A DNA stretch of 64,000 nucleotides, taken from Rhizobium leguminosarum. Lineage in GTDB: Bacteria; Pseudomonadota; Alphaproteobacteria; Rhizobiales; Rhizobiaceae. Position numbers and translations under genes: made by a program. Positions 9,963-19,617 of the stretch are shown piece by piece; within the stretch, counting starts at the first letter, position 1; the number at the start of each line of letters is the position of its first letter. The DNA is taken from positions 1-64,000 of the forward strand of contig NZ_CP016286.1 in the NCBI RefSeq assembly GCF_001679785.1. Direction: 5' to 3'. Below the pieces are notes generated by a model. That model had not been told where the DNA came from, made no database searches, and saw only the letters and a program-made list of their open reading frames with translations.

Positions 9963-10154
9963 ATGGCACAGCTTATTACGATCCTGGTCCTGGTTTTCTC
10001 AGCCTGGTGGCTCTACCGACGCTTCGTCTCCGATGCCCGTAAGCTTGCTGAAAAATCGCGCCGTGCCGAAAAGGAACGCCAGACCGGTGCGATCGGCACG
10101 CTGGTCAAGGACCCGGCGACGGGAGAATACCGGCTGAAGCGCGAGGGAGAATAA
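9963..10154 (+). CDS. Small single-pass membrane protein, unknown function
   Basis: A 63-residue protein: a hydrophobic helix at residues 4-18 (LITILVLVFSAWWLYRR) followed by a basic, charged tail with DPATGEYRLKREGE. It is preceded by GAGGAGCAAGAGAGGGGC, which contains a good ribosome site. It probably forms an operon with the S49 peptidase and may assist it at the membrane, although nothing in the sequence proves that. The function is unknown. Confidence 0.65.
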   Translation: MAQLITILVLVFSAWWLYRRFVSDARKLAEKSRRAEKERQTGAIGTLVKDPATGEYRLKREGE

Positions 10155-10213
10155 GAGGCTTCGCCACTCATCTGCCTCTCATCCGGCAATGGCTCCGGGC
10201 GCTCTGCAGGTGG

Positions 10214-10229
10214 AAGCCCCCTCTGCCCT
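10214..10229. repeat. Left fragment of an intergenic palindrome split by the IS481-family element
   Basis: AGCCCCCTCTGCCCT matches the start of the repeat whose other part begins CCTGCCGGGCATCTCC at 11562. Removing the element and one copy of CCT restores a sequence nearly identical to the reverse complement of the copy at 13017-13064. Confidence 0.7.
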
Positions 10230-11561
10230 TGTCCAGCCGATAGATGGGTAACAGATTGAACCGGATAGATGGGTTACAGTTCTCCCCCTTGTAAACCAGT
10301 GTCCGCCCCTGCGCCGGCTGGTCGGGGTTGCAGGGCGCTGGGGCGGACAAGCCGCTTGGTCTTCCTGTCGATGATGCCGAGCGGATGGGCATGGAAGCGT
10401 AGCGTCCAGATGCCCGCTTCATTCTCCTCGATCGCCACGACCTCGCCGGCCAGCGCTGCTGCGACATAGACGAGGTCGCCGTTCCATTTGATCTCGCCAT
10501 TGGAGCGCACCCGGCGCACCGCCGCCTCGGCCGGATAGTCCGGTTCAGGCAGGCGGTCGGGCAGGCGCCGCAGTGACGGTCGGTAATGATCAGCAGGCAC
10601 GTCCATAGCGAGCGCCTCGTGTGGACGCTCGGCGTTGTAATTCTGGCGAAATGCGTCAAAGACCGCCTGCTGCGCGGCATGGTCGACCTCCGGCGCCATG
10701 GCCAGCGGCAGCATCGTCAGATGGAAGCGTTCGTGGCGGCCGTTCTGCTGCGGTTTGCCCGGCTGGATGCGCTCCAGGCCGATGCCGAGCTTGATGAACC
10801 GCACAGCAAGCGTCGTCAGCCCGGTGACGCCAATCGCCGCGAAGGGCGAACCGTTGTCGCTGCGAAAGCGCTCCGGCAGTCCGTGCTCGGCAAACAGCCG
10901 CTCGAACACCGGCCAGGCCTCTGCCTCGGCCGGCGTCGCGCAGGCTTGCAGCGCCAGCAGAAAGCGGCTCGCCGTATCCATCACCGTCAGTGGCTCGCAG
11001 CGCCGCCCATCGCGGGTCCGGAACCAGCCCTTGTAATCGGCGCTCCACACCGCATTGGGCCCGTTGGCCGGTGCGAACGGGCCGCAACCAGCCGCCCGCC
11101 AGCGATGCCGCCGGCGCCCGACCAGCCCGTGGCGCTTCAGGATCTCGCCTATCGTCGAGGCCGCCGGCCAGCAAAGCTGCGGCGCCGACCGCTTCAGCCG
11201 CGCCAGCACCTTCTTCGGCCCCCACTGCGGATTCGCCTCCTTCTCCGCCACGATCCGCGCCACCAGCTCCGCCGCCGTTGCCCGCCCGTGCTCAAGCGGC
11301 GCCCGCGGCAGGTCGATAAGCCCCGCAGGCCCGAGCGCCCGATACCGCTCCAACCATTTGTAGCCCGTCTTGCGCGATATCCCGTAGGCAGCACACAGCG
11401 CCGTCATCGTCTCCTCGCCCGCAAGACATTCCCCAACAAAGCGCAGCCGCTCGTCCATGATGCCAGTCTCTCTCCAAACCATCGCCGGGTCCTCCCGGCT
11501 GTCAGAGAACTGTCACCTATGTAAACGGTCCGTTCTGTTACCTATCTATCCGGGTCGGACA
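10230..11561 (-). mobile_element. IS481-family insertion sequence, complete (about 1332 bp)
   Basis: Ends inferred from terminal inverted repeats that both begin TGTCC: the left end at 10230, and the reverse complement of the right end at 11561. The next 46 bases align well (10239-10284 against 11505-11550), each arm containing two copies of a TAGATRGGTDACAG-like motif. TGT ends are typical of the IS481 family. A 3-bp CCT duplication is inferred at the target, which is itself a palindromic repeat. The transposase gene appears intact, so the copy may be active. Confidence 0.8.
10274..11482 (-). CDS. IS481-family DDE transposase
   Basis: A 402-residue transposase. An N-terminal helix-turn-helix (MTALCAAYGISRKTGYKWLERYR) is followed by an rve-type integrase core. 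DDE candidates are the D in VWSADYKGWF, the D in FRSDNGSPF and the E in NGRHERFH. The C-terminal part (YNAERPHEAL) is typical for the family. The stop lies inside the left inverted repeat. An alternative start is the ATG at 11458. No frameshift or stop interrupts it. Confidence 0.9.
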   Translation of the reverse strand: MVWRETGIMDERLRFVGECLAGEETMTALCAAYGISRKTGYKWLERYRALGPAGLIDLPRAPLEHGRATAAELVARIVAEKEANPQWGPKKVLARLKRSAPQLCWPAASTIGEILKRHGLVGRRRHRWRAAGCGPFAPANGPNAVWSADYKGWFRTRDGRRCEPLTVMDTASRFLLALQACATPAEAEAWPVFERLFAEHGLPERFRSDNGSPFAAIGVTGLTTLAVRFIKLGIGLERIQPGKPQQNGRHERFHLTMLPLAMAPEVDHAAQQAVFDAFRQNYNAERPHEALAMDVPADHYRPSLRRLPDRLPEPDYPAEAAVRRVRSNGEIKWNGDLVYVAAALAGEVVAIEENEAGIWTLRFHAHPLGIIDRKTKRLVRPSALQPRPAGAGADTGLQGGEL

Positions 11562-11601
11562 CCTGCCGGGCATCTCCCCCACAGGTGGGGAGATCGGCAA
11601 G
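11562..11601. repeat. Right fragment of the split intergenic palindrome
   Basis: Contains the stem ATCTCCCC/GGGGAGAT around a short loop. It completes the repeat interrupted at 10229 and lies in the opposite orientation to the copy at 13017-13064. Confidence 0.7.
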
Positions 11602-11617
11602 TGGCTAAGGCTTCCCC

Positions 11618-12956
11618 GGTAGTGTGCGGAAGGTTCTGCAAATTCACTGAGAGGGGCGGTCATGGCAGGCTGGTGATGTTCAACGTCACCTGATTCCCTG
11701 GAAGGAACGCCACCATGACCAAGACAGAAGATAAGACTGCTGTTGCTACCGTCAAAGACATTCTGCTTTCGAACCCCGATGGGCTGCACGGGGTGCTGCG
11801 CGCGGTGATGCAGGAGGTCCTTGAAGCCGAGATGGACGAGGCTTTGGGAGCCGCGAAAGGCGAACGCACGCCCGAGCGGCTCGGCTACCGCTCCGGCCAT
11901 TACGGCCGCACGCTGATAACGCGGGTGGGCAAGTTGGAACTCAGGGTGCCGCAGGACCGCTCGGGACACTTCTCCACCGAGCTGTTCGAACGCTACCAGC
12001 GCTCGGAGCGGGCGCTGGTCGCCACGCTGGCCGAGATGTATGTGCAGGGGGTGTCGACGCGCAAGGTCAAGGCGATCACCGAAGAACTGTGCGGGCATGC
12101 GTTCTCGGCCTCATCGATCTCGGCGATCAACAAGCGGCTCGATGAAAGCCTAAAGGCCTTTGCCTGCCGCCCGCTTCAAGAGCCCTTTCCCTATCTCATC
12201 CTCGATGCCCGTTATGAGAAGGTCAGAGAGGGCGGCGTCGTCAGGAGCCAGGCGGTGCTGATCGCCGTCGGCATCGACTGGGACGGCCGGCGGCAAATCC
12301 TGTCCGTCGAGATGGCCGGCCGCGAGAGCCGCTCGGCCTGGAAGGACTTCCTGTTGGGATTGAAAGCCCGCGGCCTCAAGGGTGTCGAGTTCGTCGTCTC
12401 CGACGATCATGCCGGCCTCGTCGCGGCGATCGGCGAAGTCATTCCGGAAGCCGCCTGGCAGCGCTGCTATGTGCACTTCCTGCGCAATGCGCTCGACCAT
12501 CTGCCACGCAAGCACGGCGACGATTGCCTGCAGGAACTGCGATGGATCTACGACCGGCGCGATCTCGCCGAGGCGAAAACCGATCTTTCCGCCTGGCTTG
12601 GCAAATGGTCGGGAAAATATCCACGGCTGACCGGCTGGGTCGAGGAAGCCATCGAGCAGACGCTCACTTTCTTCCGGCTACCGCGCACTCACCACAAGCA
12701 TCTCAAGAGCACCAACATGCTCGAGCGCCTCAACGAGGAAATCCGTCGTAGAACCTACGTCGTGCGCATCTTTCCCAACACCGAAAGCTGCCTGCGCCTG
12801 GTCAGGGCGCTTGCCGTCGAAACCCACGAAAACTGGATGGAGGCCAATCGATACATCAACATGGACGATCTCAGAGAGCATAAGAAACTCGCTCTCCGCA
12901 ATGCCGCATGACCAGTCTCATGACCGCCCTTTTTGCTGAACTTGACGCACATAACC
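11618..12956 (+). mobile_element. IS256-family insertion sequence, complete (about 1339 bp)
   Basis: Imperfect terminal inverted repeats: the left end GGTAGTGTGCGGAAGGTTC aligns with the reverse complement of the right end, GGTTATGTGCGTCAAGTTC, and both continue to a shared GGGCGGTCATG. The element is flanked by CTTCCCC at 11611-11617 and 12958-12964, a probable target duplication of 7-8 bp (one mismatch if 8), as expected for IS256. It lies 56 bases from the IS481 element. The transposase is uninterrupted. Confidence 0.8.
11715..12911 (+). CDS. IS256-family (mutator-type) transposase
   Basis: A 398-residue transposase of the usual family length. DDE candidates are D164 in YLILDARYEKV, D230 in FVVSDDHAG and E337 in STNMLERLNEEIRRR. 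WQRCYVHFLRN, a segment conserved in mutator-type enzymes, follows the second D. The start ATG has a GGAAGGAACG ribosome site. The gene is intact and reads in the same direction as glyQ, so it could supply readthrough into it. Confidence 0.93.
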   Translation: MTKTEDKTAVATVKDILLSNPDGLHGVLRAVMQEVLEAEMDEALGAAKGERTPERLGYRSGHYGRTLITRVGKLELRVPQDRSGHFSTELFERYQRSERALVATLAEMYVQGVSTRKVKAITEELCGHAFSASSISAINKRLDESLKAFACRPLQEPFPYLILDARYEKVREGGVVRSQAVLIAVGIDWDGRRQILSVEMAGRESRSAWKDFLLGLKARGLKGVEFVVSDDHAGLVAAIGEVIPEAAWQRCYVHFLRNALDHLPRKHGDDCLQELRWIYDRRDLAEAKTDLSAWLGKWSGKYPRLTGWVEEAIEQTLTFFRLPRTHHKHLKSTNMLERLNEEIRRRTYVVRIFPNTESCLRLVRALAVETHENWMEANRYINMDDLREHKKLALRNAA

Positions 12957-13200
12957 TCTTCCCCAAACAACGGAACGCCTGCGCGGAGCCGTTATGAAAG
13001 CCGGCACATTCCCCCAGCCGATCTCCCCCCTTGTGGGGGAGATGTCCGGCAGGACAGAGGGGGTACCTCCCACAGCACAAGAAAGAATTCCTCTTCCATA
13101 TCGGCATTCGACGCCTCTCCGCCGCCGCAAAAGTCTTGACCCCCGCCGCCCTCCATGGCACCTGTCGCGCCGATAAATCCTAAGCAATCGGTGCCGTTCG
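12957..13200. other. Spacer between the IS256 element and glyQ
   Basis: Holds the IS256 target duplication, one palindromic repeat (13017-13064) and a candidate -35 CTTGAC at 13135-13140, which resembles the rhizobial housekeeping consensus. I see no convincing -10. No gene is supported here. Confidence 0.4.
13017..13064. repeat. Intergenic palindromic repeat, RIME-like
   Basis: Stem GATCTCCCCC/GGGGGAGAT followed by GTCCGGCAGGACAGAGGGGG. Its reverse complement matches the repeat broken by the IS481 element, with a few substitutions. Repeats of this kind are common between rhizobial genes. Confidence 0.7.
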
Positions 13201-14157
13201 ATGTCAGCTATCCCAGACCATATGAACCCGAAGCGCTCCTTCCAGGCGCTGATCCTGACCCTGCATAACTACTGGGCGGACAAGGGTTGCGCGGTGCTGC
13301 AGCCCTACGACATGGAAGTCGGCGCCGGCACCTTTCATCCGGCCACCACGCTGCGCGCCCTCGGCCCCAAGCCGTGGAAGGCCGCCTACGTCCAGCCGTC
13401 GCGGCGCCCGTCCGACGGCCGCTATGGCGAGAACCCGAACCGACTGCAGCATTATTACCAGTATCAGGTCATCCTGAAGCCGAACCCGCCGAACCTGCAG
13501 GAACTTTACCTCGGCTCGCTGGCCGCAATCGGCCTCGACCCGCTGCTGCATGATATCCGCTTCGTGGAGGACGACTGGGAAAGCCCGACGCTCGGCGCCT
13601 GGGGCCTCGGCTGGGAGTGCTGGTGCGATGGCATGGAAGTCTCGCAGTTCACCTATTTCCAGCAGGTCTGCGGCATCGAATGCGCGCCCGTCGCCGGCGA
13701 ACTGACCTATGGTCTCGAACGCCTTGCCATGTATGTCCAGGGCGTCGACAATGTCTACGATTTGAACTTCAACGGCCGCGACGGCGACGAGAAGATCAGC
13801 TATGGCGACGTCTTCCTGCAGGCCGAGCAGGAATATTCGCGCCATAATTTCGAATTCGCCAATACCGAGATGCTGCATCGCCATTTCGTCGATGCCGAGA
13901 AGGAATGCCGGGCGCTGCTCGATGCCGGCGCCCCCGGCGACAACGCCAACCAGCGCCTGCACAAATGCGTCTTCCCGGCCTATGACCAGTGCATCAAGGC
14001 AAGCCATGTCTTCAACCTGCTTGATGCCCGCGGCGTCATCTCGGTCACCGAGCGCCAGAGCTACATCCTGCGCGTACGCACCCTCGCCAAGGCCTGCGGC
14101 GAAGCCTTCCTGCTGACCGACGCCGGCGGCGTCAACCTCTCGAAAGAGGCGGCGTGA
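13201..14157 (+). CDS. glyQ: Glycine-tRNA ligase alpha subunit
   Basis: Alpha subunit of the bacterial alpha2-beta2 glycyl-tRNA synthetase; it carries the class II catalytic core that forms glycyl-adenylate. It is 318 residues, near the usual 300. Recognisable family segments are [20 protein letters not shown] near the start, [16 protein letters not shown], and [18 protein letters not shown]. Two IS elements separate it from the S49 peptidase gene. The beta subunit gene glyS is about 9 kb away on the other strand, so the two subunits are not co-transcribed here. Confidence 0.95.
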   Translation: MSAIPDHMNPKRSFQALILTLHNYWADKGCAVLQPYDMEVGAGTFHPATTLRALGPKPWKAAYVQPSRRPSDGRYGENPNRLQHYYQYQVILKPNPPNLQELYLGSLAAIGLDPLLHDIRFVEDDWESPTLGAWGLGWECWCDGMEVSQFTYFQQVCGIECAPVAGELTYGLERLAMYVQGVDNVYDLNFNGRDGDEKISYGDVFLQAEQEYSRHNFEFANTEMLHRHFVDAEKECRALLDAGAPGDNANQRLHKCVFPAYDQCIKASHVFNLLDARGVISVTERQSYILRVRTLAKACGEAFLLTDAGGVNLSKEAA

Positions 14158-14296
14158 CGCAGCAGCCCGCCGGCCGTGTCGTCCATTGAAACGGCTGGTC
14201 GGGCACCCCGAATCCTCGGAGGTGTCGGCGTTTGACGGCAGCCGCCAAAACCGCTTAGTGTCCGCCCGGACATTACTCCGCTGCGGGGGATTCGCG

Positions 14297-14848
14297 ATGT
14301 ATATTGCACTTGGCGTCATCGTTCTGGTCGCGCTTTATCTCGTCTTCGTCTACAACGGCCTGGTTCGCGCGCGGCAGATGGCGGAGGAGGCTTGGTCGGG
14401 CATCGACGTTCAGCTCAAGCGCCGCGCCGATCTGATCCCGAACCTGATCGAGACGGTCAAGGGCTATGCCGCCCATGAAAAGACCACGCTCGAAGAGGTG
14501 GTTGAGCTCCGCAACAAGGCGCAGGCCGTGCCATCAGGCGATGTTGCCGGCAGGGCGCAGGCGGAAGGTCTGCTCGGTCAGGCGCTGGGCCGCGTCATCG
14601 CGCTCGCCGAAGCCTATCCCGATCTCAAGGCCAACCAGAACTTTGCCGAGCTGCAGGCCTCGCTGGAAACCATGGAAGGCGAGCTGCAGATGGCGCGGCG
14701 TTATTACAACGGTGCCGCCCGCGACCTGAACGTCAAGGTCGAAAGCTTCCCGTCCAATCTCGTTGCCGGCCAGTTCGGTTTTGCCAAGCGGGAATATTTC
14801 GAAATCACCAACGAGGCCGACCGCGCCGTCCCCACCGTAAAATTCTGA
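14297..14848 (+). CDS. LemA-family membrane protein
   Basis: A 183-residue LemA protein: one N-terminal membrane helix (residues 2-18, YIALGVIVLVALYLVFV), then the conserved VRARQMAEEAWSGIDVQLKRR and LIPNLIETVKGYA, and a helical bundle. The function is not well defined; LemA genes often travel with DUF2207 or TPM-domain membrane proteins, as here two genes downstream. The ATG at 14297 directly precedes the membrane helix. The likely location is the inner membrane with the bundle outside. Confidence 0.88.
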   Translation: MYIALGVIVLVALYLVFVYNGLVRARQMAEEAWSGIDVQLKRRADLIPNLIETVKGYAAHEKTTLEEVVELRNKAQAVPSGDVAGRAQAEGLLGQALGRVIALAEAYPDLKANQNFAELQASLETMEGELQMARRYYNGAARDLNVKVESFPSNLVAGQFGFAKREYFEITNEADRAVPTVKF

Positions 14849-14939
14849 CGATCCGGCATTTTGCCTTTGCGAGAAAGCGACTAAGAGCAGGGGCAGATCG
14901 CGACGCGCTTTAGGGTCGCCCTATGGACGGAAGAGCAGC

Positions 14940-16202
14940 ATGACACGCACAGCCAAACTCACGATCATCCCGCCGGGCAGGCCGCTTTCGGGCCGCGCCA
15001 TGCCGCCGGGCTCCAAGTCGATTACCAATCGCGCGCTTCTGCTCGCCGGCCTTGCAAAGGGAACGAGCCGGCTGACGGGTGCGCTGAAGAGCGACGATAC
15101 CCGTTATATGGCCGAAGCGCTGCGCGCCATGGGTGTTGCGATCGACGAGCCCGACGACACCAGCTTCGTCGTCACCGGCAGCGGCAGGCTGCTGCCGCCG
15201 AAAGCGCCGCTCTTCCTCGGCAATGCCGGCACGGCGACACGCTTCCTGACGGCGTCTGCGGCTTTGGTCGACGGCACCGTCATCGTCGATGGCGACGAGC
15301 ATATGCGCAAGCGCCCGATCGGCCCGCTGGTCGAGGCGATGCGCACGCTCGGCACCGACGTCACCGCCGAGACCGGCTGCCCGCCGGTTACCGTCAAGGG
15401 CACCGGCCGCTTCCAGGCCGACCGCATCCGCATCGATGGCGGCCTGTCCAGCCAGTATGTCTCGGCGCTGCTGATGATGGCGGCCGGCGGCGACCGGCCG
15501 GTCGATATCGAACTCGTCGGCGAGGATATCGGCGCGCTTGGTTATATCGATCTCACGACGGCGGCGATGAAGGCCTTCGGCGCCAAGGTCGAAAAGACCA
15601 GTCCCGTCACCTGGCGCGTCGAGCCGACCGGCTACCGCGCTGCCGATTTCATCGTCGAGCCGGATGCATCCGCCGCGACCTATCTCTGGGCGGCCGAAGT
15701 GCTGAGTGGTGGCAGGATCGATCTCGGCGTGCCGAACGATGCCTTTACCCAGCCGGATGCCAAGGCCTACGAGGCGATCGCCAAATTCCCGCATCTGCCG
15801 GCTGAAATCGACGGCTCGCAGATGCAGGATGCCGTTCCGACGATCGCGGTGCTTGCCGCTTTCAATGAGACGCCGGTCCGCTTCGTTGGCATCGCCAATC
15901 TGCGAGTCAAGGAATGCGACCGCATCCGCGCCCTATCCACGGGGCTCAACAATATCCGCGCAGGCCTGGCCGTCGAGGACGGCGACGATCTGATCGTGCA
16001 ATCGGATCCCGCACTTGTGGGCCAGCATCTGCCGGCTGAGATCGACAGCTTCGCCGATCACCGCATCGCCATGAGTTTCGCACTCGCCGGGCTGAAGATC
16101 GACGGCATCACCATTCTCGATCCTGATTGCGTCGGCAAGACCTTTCCTGCCTATTGGCGGACGCTGGCGGCACTCGGCGTGACCTATCGGGACAAAGATT
16201 GA
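14940..16202 (+). CDS. aroA: 3-phosphoshikimate 1-carboxyvinyltransferase (EPSP synthase), E. coli-like class
   Basis: Makes EPSP from shikimate-3-phosphate and PEP in the chorismate pathway. It is 420 residues. Catalytic residues map well: K26 and R31 in PGSKSITNR, N95-T98 in GNAGTA, R125 in RKRPIG, S170-S171-Q172, the D in QMQDAVP, NLRVKECDR, ADHRIAMS, and K400 in DCVGKTF. These motifs match the class I (E. coli/plant) enzymes rather than the Agrobacterium CP4-like class usual for rhizobial housekeeping AroA. Position 102 is F where E. coli has P101. It sits between lemA and DUF2207, so it may be a second, acquired copy. Activity looks intact. Confidence 0.88.
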   Translation: MTRTAKLTIIPPGRPLSGRAMPPGSKSITNRALLLAGLAKGTSRLTGALKSDDTRYMAEALRAMGVAIDEPDDTSFVVTGSGRLLPPKAPLFLGNAGTATRFLTASAALVDGTVIVDGDEHMRKRPIGPLVEAMRTLGTDVTAETGCPPVTVKGTGRFQADRIRIDGGLSSQYVSALLMMAAGGDRPVDIELVGEDIGALGYIDLTTAAMKAFGAKVEKTSPVTWRVEPTGYRAADFIVEPDASAATYLWAAEVLSGGRIDLGVPNDAFTQPDAKAYEAIAKFPHLPAEIDGSQMQDAVPTIAVLAAFNETPVRFVGIANLRVKECDRIRALSTGLNNIRAGLAVEDGDDLIVQSDPALVGQHLPAEIDSFADHRIAMSFALAGLKIDGITILDPDCVGKTFPAYWRTLAALGVTYRDKD

Positions 16203-16240
16203 CGAAACGCGCAGCCGAGGTTGCCGGCGAGGAGACAGGG

Positions 16241-18175
16241 ATGGGGCGTCGGTTTTTCGGATTTTGCTTGGCGCTGCTCTTATTGGTGGCCGCCCCGGCG
16301 GCCTTTGCCACGGAGCTGATCGACAGTTTCGTCTCCGACATTGCGCTCGAAAAGAGCGGTGCGATGACGGTGACGGAAACCGTCACCGTCAATGCAGAGC
16401 GCGATCGGATCAAGCACGGCATCTTCCGGGACTTCCCGCTCTATTTCACCGACGCCGGCGGCCGTCGCCGCAGCGTCGACTTCGATGTCGTCTCGGTGAA
16501 GCGCAATGGCGAGGATGAGCCCTGGCACACGGAACAGATATCGGGCGGCATCCGCATCTATACGGGATTGGCCGAGTTGACAGTGACGCCGGGCCGTCAT
16601 CGATACGTCTTCACCTACAGGACCAATCGCCAGATCCGCTATTTCGGCGATCATGACGAACTCTACTGGAATGTCACCGGCAACGGCTGGCTCTTCCCGA
16701 TCCGCTCGGCCACCGCGACGGTGATGCTGCCGCCTGGTGTCGCTGCTACGGAGACGACCTTTTTCACCGGTCCGAAGGGCGCGACGGAAAAAAATGCCCG
16801 CGTCAGCCAAACCGCAGCCGGCCTCGTCTTTTCCACCACCGCGCCGCTCAATGCCAATGATGGCCTGACCTTGGCGATCCGCATGCCGAAAGGATCGATC
16901 GATCCGCCGAGCAAGGATACGGAGAGCACATGGTGGCTGAAGGATAACCGCGATTATTTCATCGGCTTCGGCGGACTGATCCTGGTTTTCGCCTATTATG
17001 GGAGATCTTGGTGGAAGGTCGGTCGCGATCCCTCCCGCGGTGTCATCGTGCCGCGCTGGGATGCGCCGGAGGGCATCTCGCCGGCGCTGGTCAACTATAT
17101 CGACAATAAGGGCTTCTCCGGCGGGGGCTGGACGGCGCTTGCCGCAACTGCCCTCGATCTGGCCGTCCGCGGGTATGTCAAGCTCGAAGATCTCAAGAAT
17201 TCGATCATCATAAGCGGCACCAGCAGGTCGCTCGGCAGGCAAAAATTCCAGGCAGGCGAGACCGAACTCCTGAAAGCCGCCGGCGGCGCAGGCAGGACGC
17301 TGACGATCGACAAAGCCAATGGCGAGCATGTGAAATCGGTGGGTCAAGCCTTCCGCTCGGCGATCGAGAAGGAGCACCGCGGCAAATATTACAATTCCAA
17401 CATCGGCTTCACCATAGGCGGCATCGCGCTCAGTGCCGTCTTCCTGGCGGCGCCGTTCATTGTCGGGTCGCTGGAGCCCGATACGGTCGTGCTGATGCTG
17501 ATGCCGATCGCCATCTCGGTCTTCATTGCCGTCTTCGTCGCCACGTTCGCCCGGCCGCTTTATCGCGGCAGGTCGCTGTTCGGCAAGATCGTCGCACTCG
17601 TGGTCACCGCCATCGTTGTTTTCGTCGGGGTCAGCATCCTTCTGATCAGCGTTCTGACCTTTGCCTCGTCGCTGATCGAACTGCACGAGACGCCGATGCT
17701 CTTTGCTATCGGCGGCATCGTGCTGCTCAACATCCTCTATTTCTTCATCATGGGCGCGCCGACCCCGCTCGGCGCCAAGATGATGGATGGCATAGACGGC
17801 CTGCGGCAATATCTGACGCTTGCCGAGAAAGACCGGATGAACATGGCGGGCGCGCCTGAAATGTCGCCGCGGCATTTCGAGACGCTGCTGCCCTATGCGG
17901 TGGCGCTGGGCGTCGAAAAGCCCTGGTCGCGTACCTTCGAGACCTGGCTTGCGGCCGCTGCCGCCGGCGCGGCTGCTGCCTATGCGCCCGCCTGGTATTC
18001 CGGCAATTTCAACAGTGGCAGCTTCTCCGATCGTATCGGCGGCTTTTCCTCGTCGATGGCCTCGACCATTGCGTCGACGATACCTTCACCGCCGCCGTCG
18101 AGATCATCCTCCGGTTTTTCCGGCGGCGGCTCGTCCGGCGGCGGTGGCGGAGGCGGGGGAGGCGGGGGCTGGTAA
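16241..18175 (+). CDS. DUF2207 domain membrane protein
   Basis: A 644-residue protein with a signal peptide (RFFGFCLALLLLVAAPAAFA) and an N-terminal exported domain (ELIDSFVSDIALEKSGAMTVTETV..., KHGIFRDFP) typical of DUF2207. Membrane helices lie near residues 228-246 and in a cluster near 395-520. A cytoplasmic segment and a glycine-rich tail (FSGGGSSGGGG) close the protein. The ATG at 16241 is chosen because it starts the signal peptide and GAGGAGACAGGG precedes it. It probably works with the LemA protein upstream; the role is unknown. Confidence 0.85.
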   Translation: MGRRFFGFCLALLLLVAAPAAFATELIDSFVSDIALEKSGAMTVTETVTVNAERDRIKHGIFRDFPLYFTDAGGRRRSVDFDVVSVKRNGEDEPWHTEQISGGIRIYTGLAELTVTPGRHRYVFTYRTNRQIRYFGDHDELYWNVTGNGWLFPIRSATATVMLPPGVAATETTFFTGPKGATEKNARVSQTAAGLVFSTTAPLNANDGLTLAIRMPKGSIDPPSKDTESTWWLKDNRDYFIGFGGLILVFAYYGRSWWKVGRDPSRGVIVPRWDAPEGISPALVNYIDNKGFSGGGWTALAATALDLAVRGYVKLEDLKNSIIISGTSRSLGRQKFQAGETELLKAAGGAGRTLTIDKANGEHVKSVGQAFRSAIEKEHRGKYYNSNIGFTIGGIALSAVFLAAPFIVGSLEPDTVVLMLMPIAISVFIAVFVATFARPLYRGRSLFGKIVALVVTAIVVFVGVSILLISVLTFASSLIELHETPMLFAIGGIVLLNILYFFIMGAPTPLGAKMMDGIDGLRQYLTLAEKDRMNMAGAPEMSPRHFETLLPYAVALGVEKPWSRTFETWLAAAAAGAAAAYAPAWYSGNFNSGSFSDRIGGFSSSMASTIASTIPSPPPSRSSSGFSGGGSSGGGGGGGGGGGW

Positions 18176-18240
18176 GCTTTCCCGCTTGACCTTTCGGCCC
18201 CTGGCCCTTAACCGCCAGACAGAAAAGGAAAGGGTGGCGC

Positions 18241-19518
18241 ATGAAGGTTCTGTTGATCGGATCGGGCGGACGCGAGCACGCGCTTGCCTGGAAGCTGGCG
18301 CAATCGCCGTTGATGACGGAATTCTACGCCGCACCCGGCAATCCCGGCATTGCCGAGCACGCCGTCCTCGTGCCCTTGAATATCGAGGATCACGAAGCGG
18401 TCGCGGCCTTCTGCAAGGACAAGGCGATCGATTTCGTCGTCGTCGGCCCGGAGGCGCCGCTGGTTGCCGGCTTCGCCGACCGGCTGCGCGCCGATGGCCT
18501 GGCGGTCTTCGGTCCCTCCGCTGCCGCCGCCCAGCTCGAGGGTTCCAAAGGCTTCACCAAGGATATCTGCGCCCGCTACGATATTCCAACAGGCGCTTAC
18601 CAGCGCTTCAACAATGGACCGAAGGCGAAATCCTATATCCGGGCACAGGGCGCGCCGATCGTCGTCAAGGCCGATGGTCTTGCCGCCGGCAAGGGCGTGA
18701 CCGTCGCGATGACGCTCGATGAAGCTTTGGCCGCGGTCGACGACTGCTTCGAGGGTGCCTTTGGCGCTGCCGGCGCCGAAGTCGTCGTCGAGGCCTATCT
18801 CGATGGCGAGGAGGCAAGCTTCTTCTGCCTCTGCGATGGCAAACATGCGCTGCCGCTTGCAACCGCGCAGGATCACAAGCGGGTGGGCGAGGGTGATACC
18901 GGCGTCAATACCGGTGGCATGGGGGCCTATTCGCCGGCGCCTGTGATGACCGCCGAGATGGTCGAGCGCACCATGAAAGAGATCATCGAGCCGACGATGC
19001 GCGGCATGGCCGAGAGCGGCCATCCCTTCTCCGGCGTCTTTTTCGCCGGGCTGATGATCACCAGGAAGGGGCCGGAGCTCATCGAATACAATGTCCGCTT
19101 CGGCGACCCCGAATGCCAGGTGCTGATGATGCGGTTGAAGAGCGATCTGCTGCCGCTGCTGCTCGCCACCGCCAACGGCACGTTGGATCAGGTCAAGGCC
19201 GAATGGAGCGACGATCCGGCACTGACGGTGGTCATGGCCTCGAAGGGTTATCCCGGCGCCTACGACAAGAACACGCCGATCCTCTCGCTGCCGGATGCAG
19301 GCGAGGGTGAGAAGGTGTTTCATGCCGGCACGGGTCTGCAGGACGGCGCATTGGTGGCGACCGGCGGCCGTGTGCTGAATGTTACCGCGTCAGGCGGCAC
19401 GGTCGCCGAGGCCAAGGACCGCGCCTACGCGCTGCTTGACAGGGTGAGATGGGAAAACGGCTTCTGCCGGCGCGACATCGGCTGGCGCGCGATCGAACGA
19501 GAAACCGGCTCGCAGTGA
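18241..19518 (+). CDS. purD: Phosphoribosylamine-glycine ligase
   Basis: Second enzyme of purine synthesis; joins glycine to phosphoribosylamine using ATP. It is 425 residues, the standard length. It starts [20 protein letters not shown], has the ATP-grasp segment [17 protein letters not shown], and the family stretch [13 protein letters not shown], followed by [12 protein letters not shown]. The start follows an AAAGGAAAGGGTGGC ribosome region. It is preceded by the DUF2207 gene with 65 bases between. Confidence 0.96.
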   Translation: MKVLLIGSGGREHALAWKLAQSPLMTEFYAAPGNPGIAEHAVLVPLNIEDHEAVAAFCKDKAIDFVVVGPEAPLVAGFADRLRADGLAVFGPSAAAAQLEGSKGFTKDICARYDIPTGAYQRFNNGPKAKSYIRAQGAPIVVKADGLAAGKGVTVAMTLDEALAAVDDCFEGAFGAAGAEVVVEAYLDGEEASFFCLCDGKHALPLATAQDHKRVGEGDTGVNTGGMGAYSPAPVMTAEMVERTMKEIIEPTMRGMAESGHPFSGVFFAGLMITRKGPELIEYNVRFGDPECQVLMMRLKSDLLPLLLATANGTLDQVKAEWSDDPALTVVMASKGYPGAYDKNTPILSLPDAGEGEKVFHAGTGLQDGALVATGGRVLNVTASGGTVAEAKDRAYALLDRVRWENGFCRRDIGWRAIERETGSQ

Positions 19519-19617
19519 GTATAAACCGGCCCGTTCTTTAAATTTTTACCCTTTCCCCTGACGGGATGGAAACAAAGCTGCGCTAATTTGCTCCGAAGGT
19601 GAGACGGAGTAACTTCG

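Noticed and set aside
16280..17875. Long minus-strand open frame of 531 codons
   Set aside because: Antisense to the DUF2207 gene, with His/Arg/Asp-rich composition typical of a shadow in GC-rich DNA.
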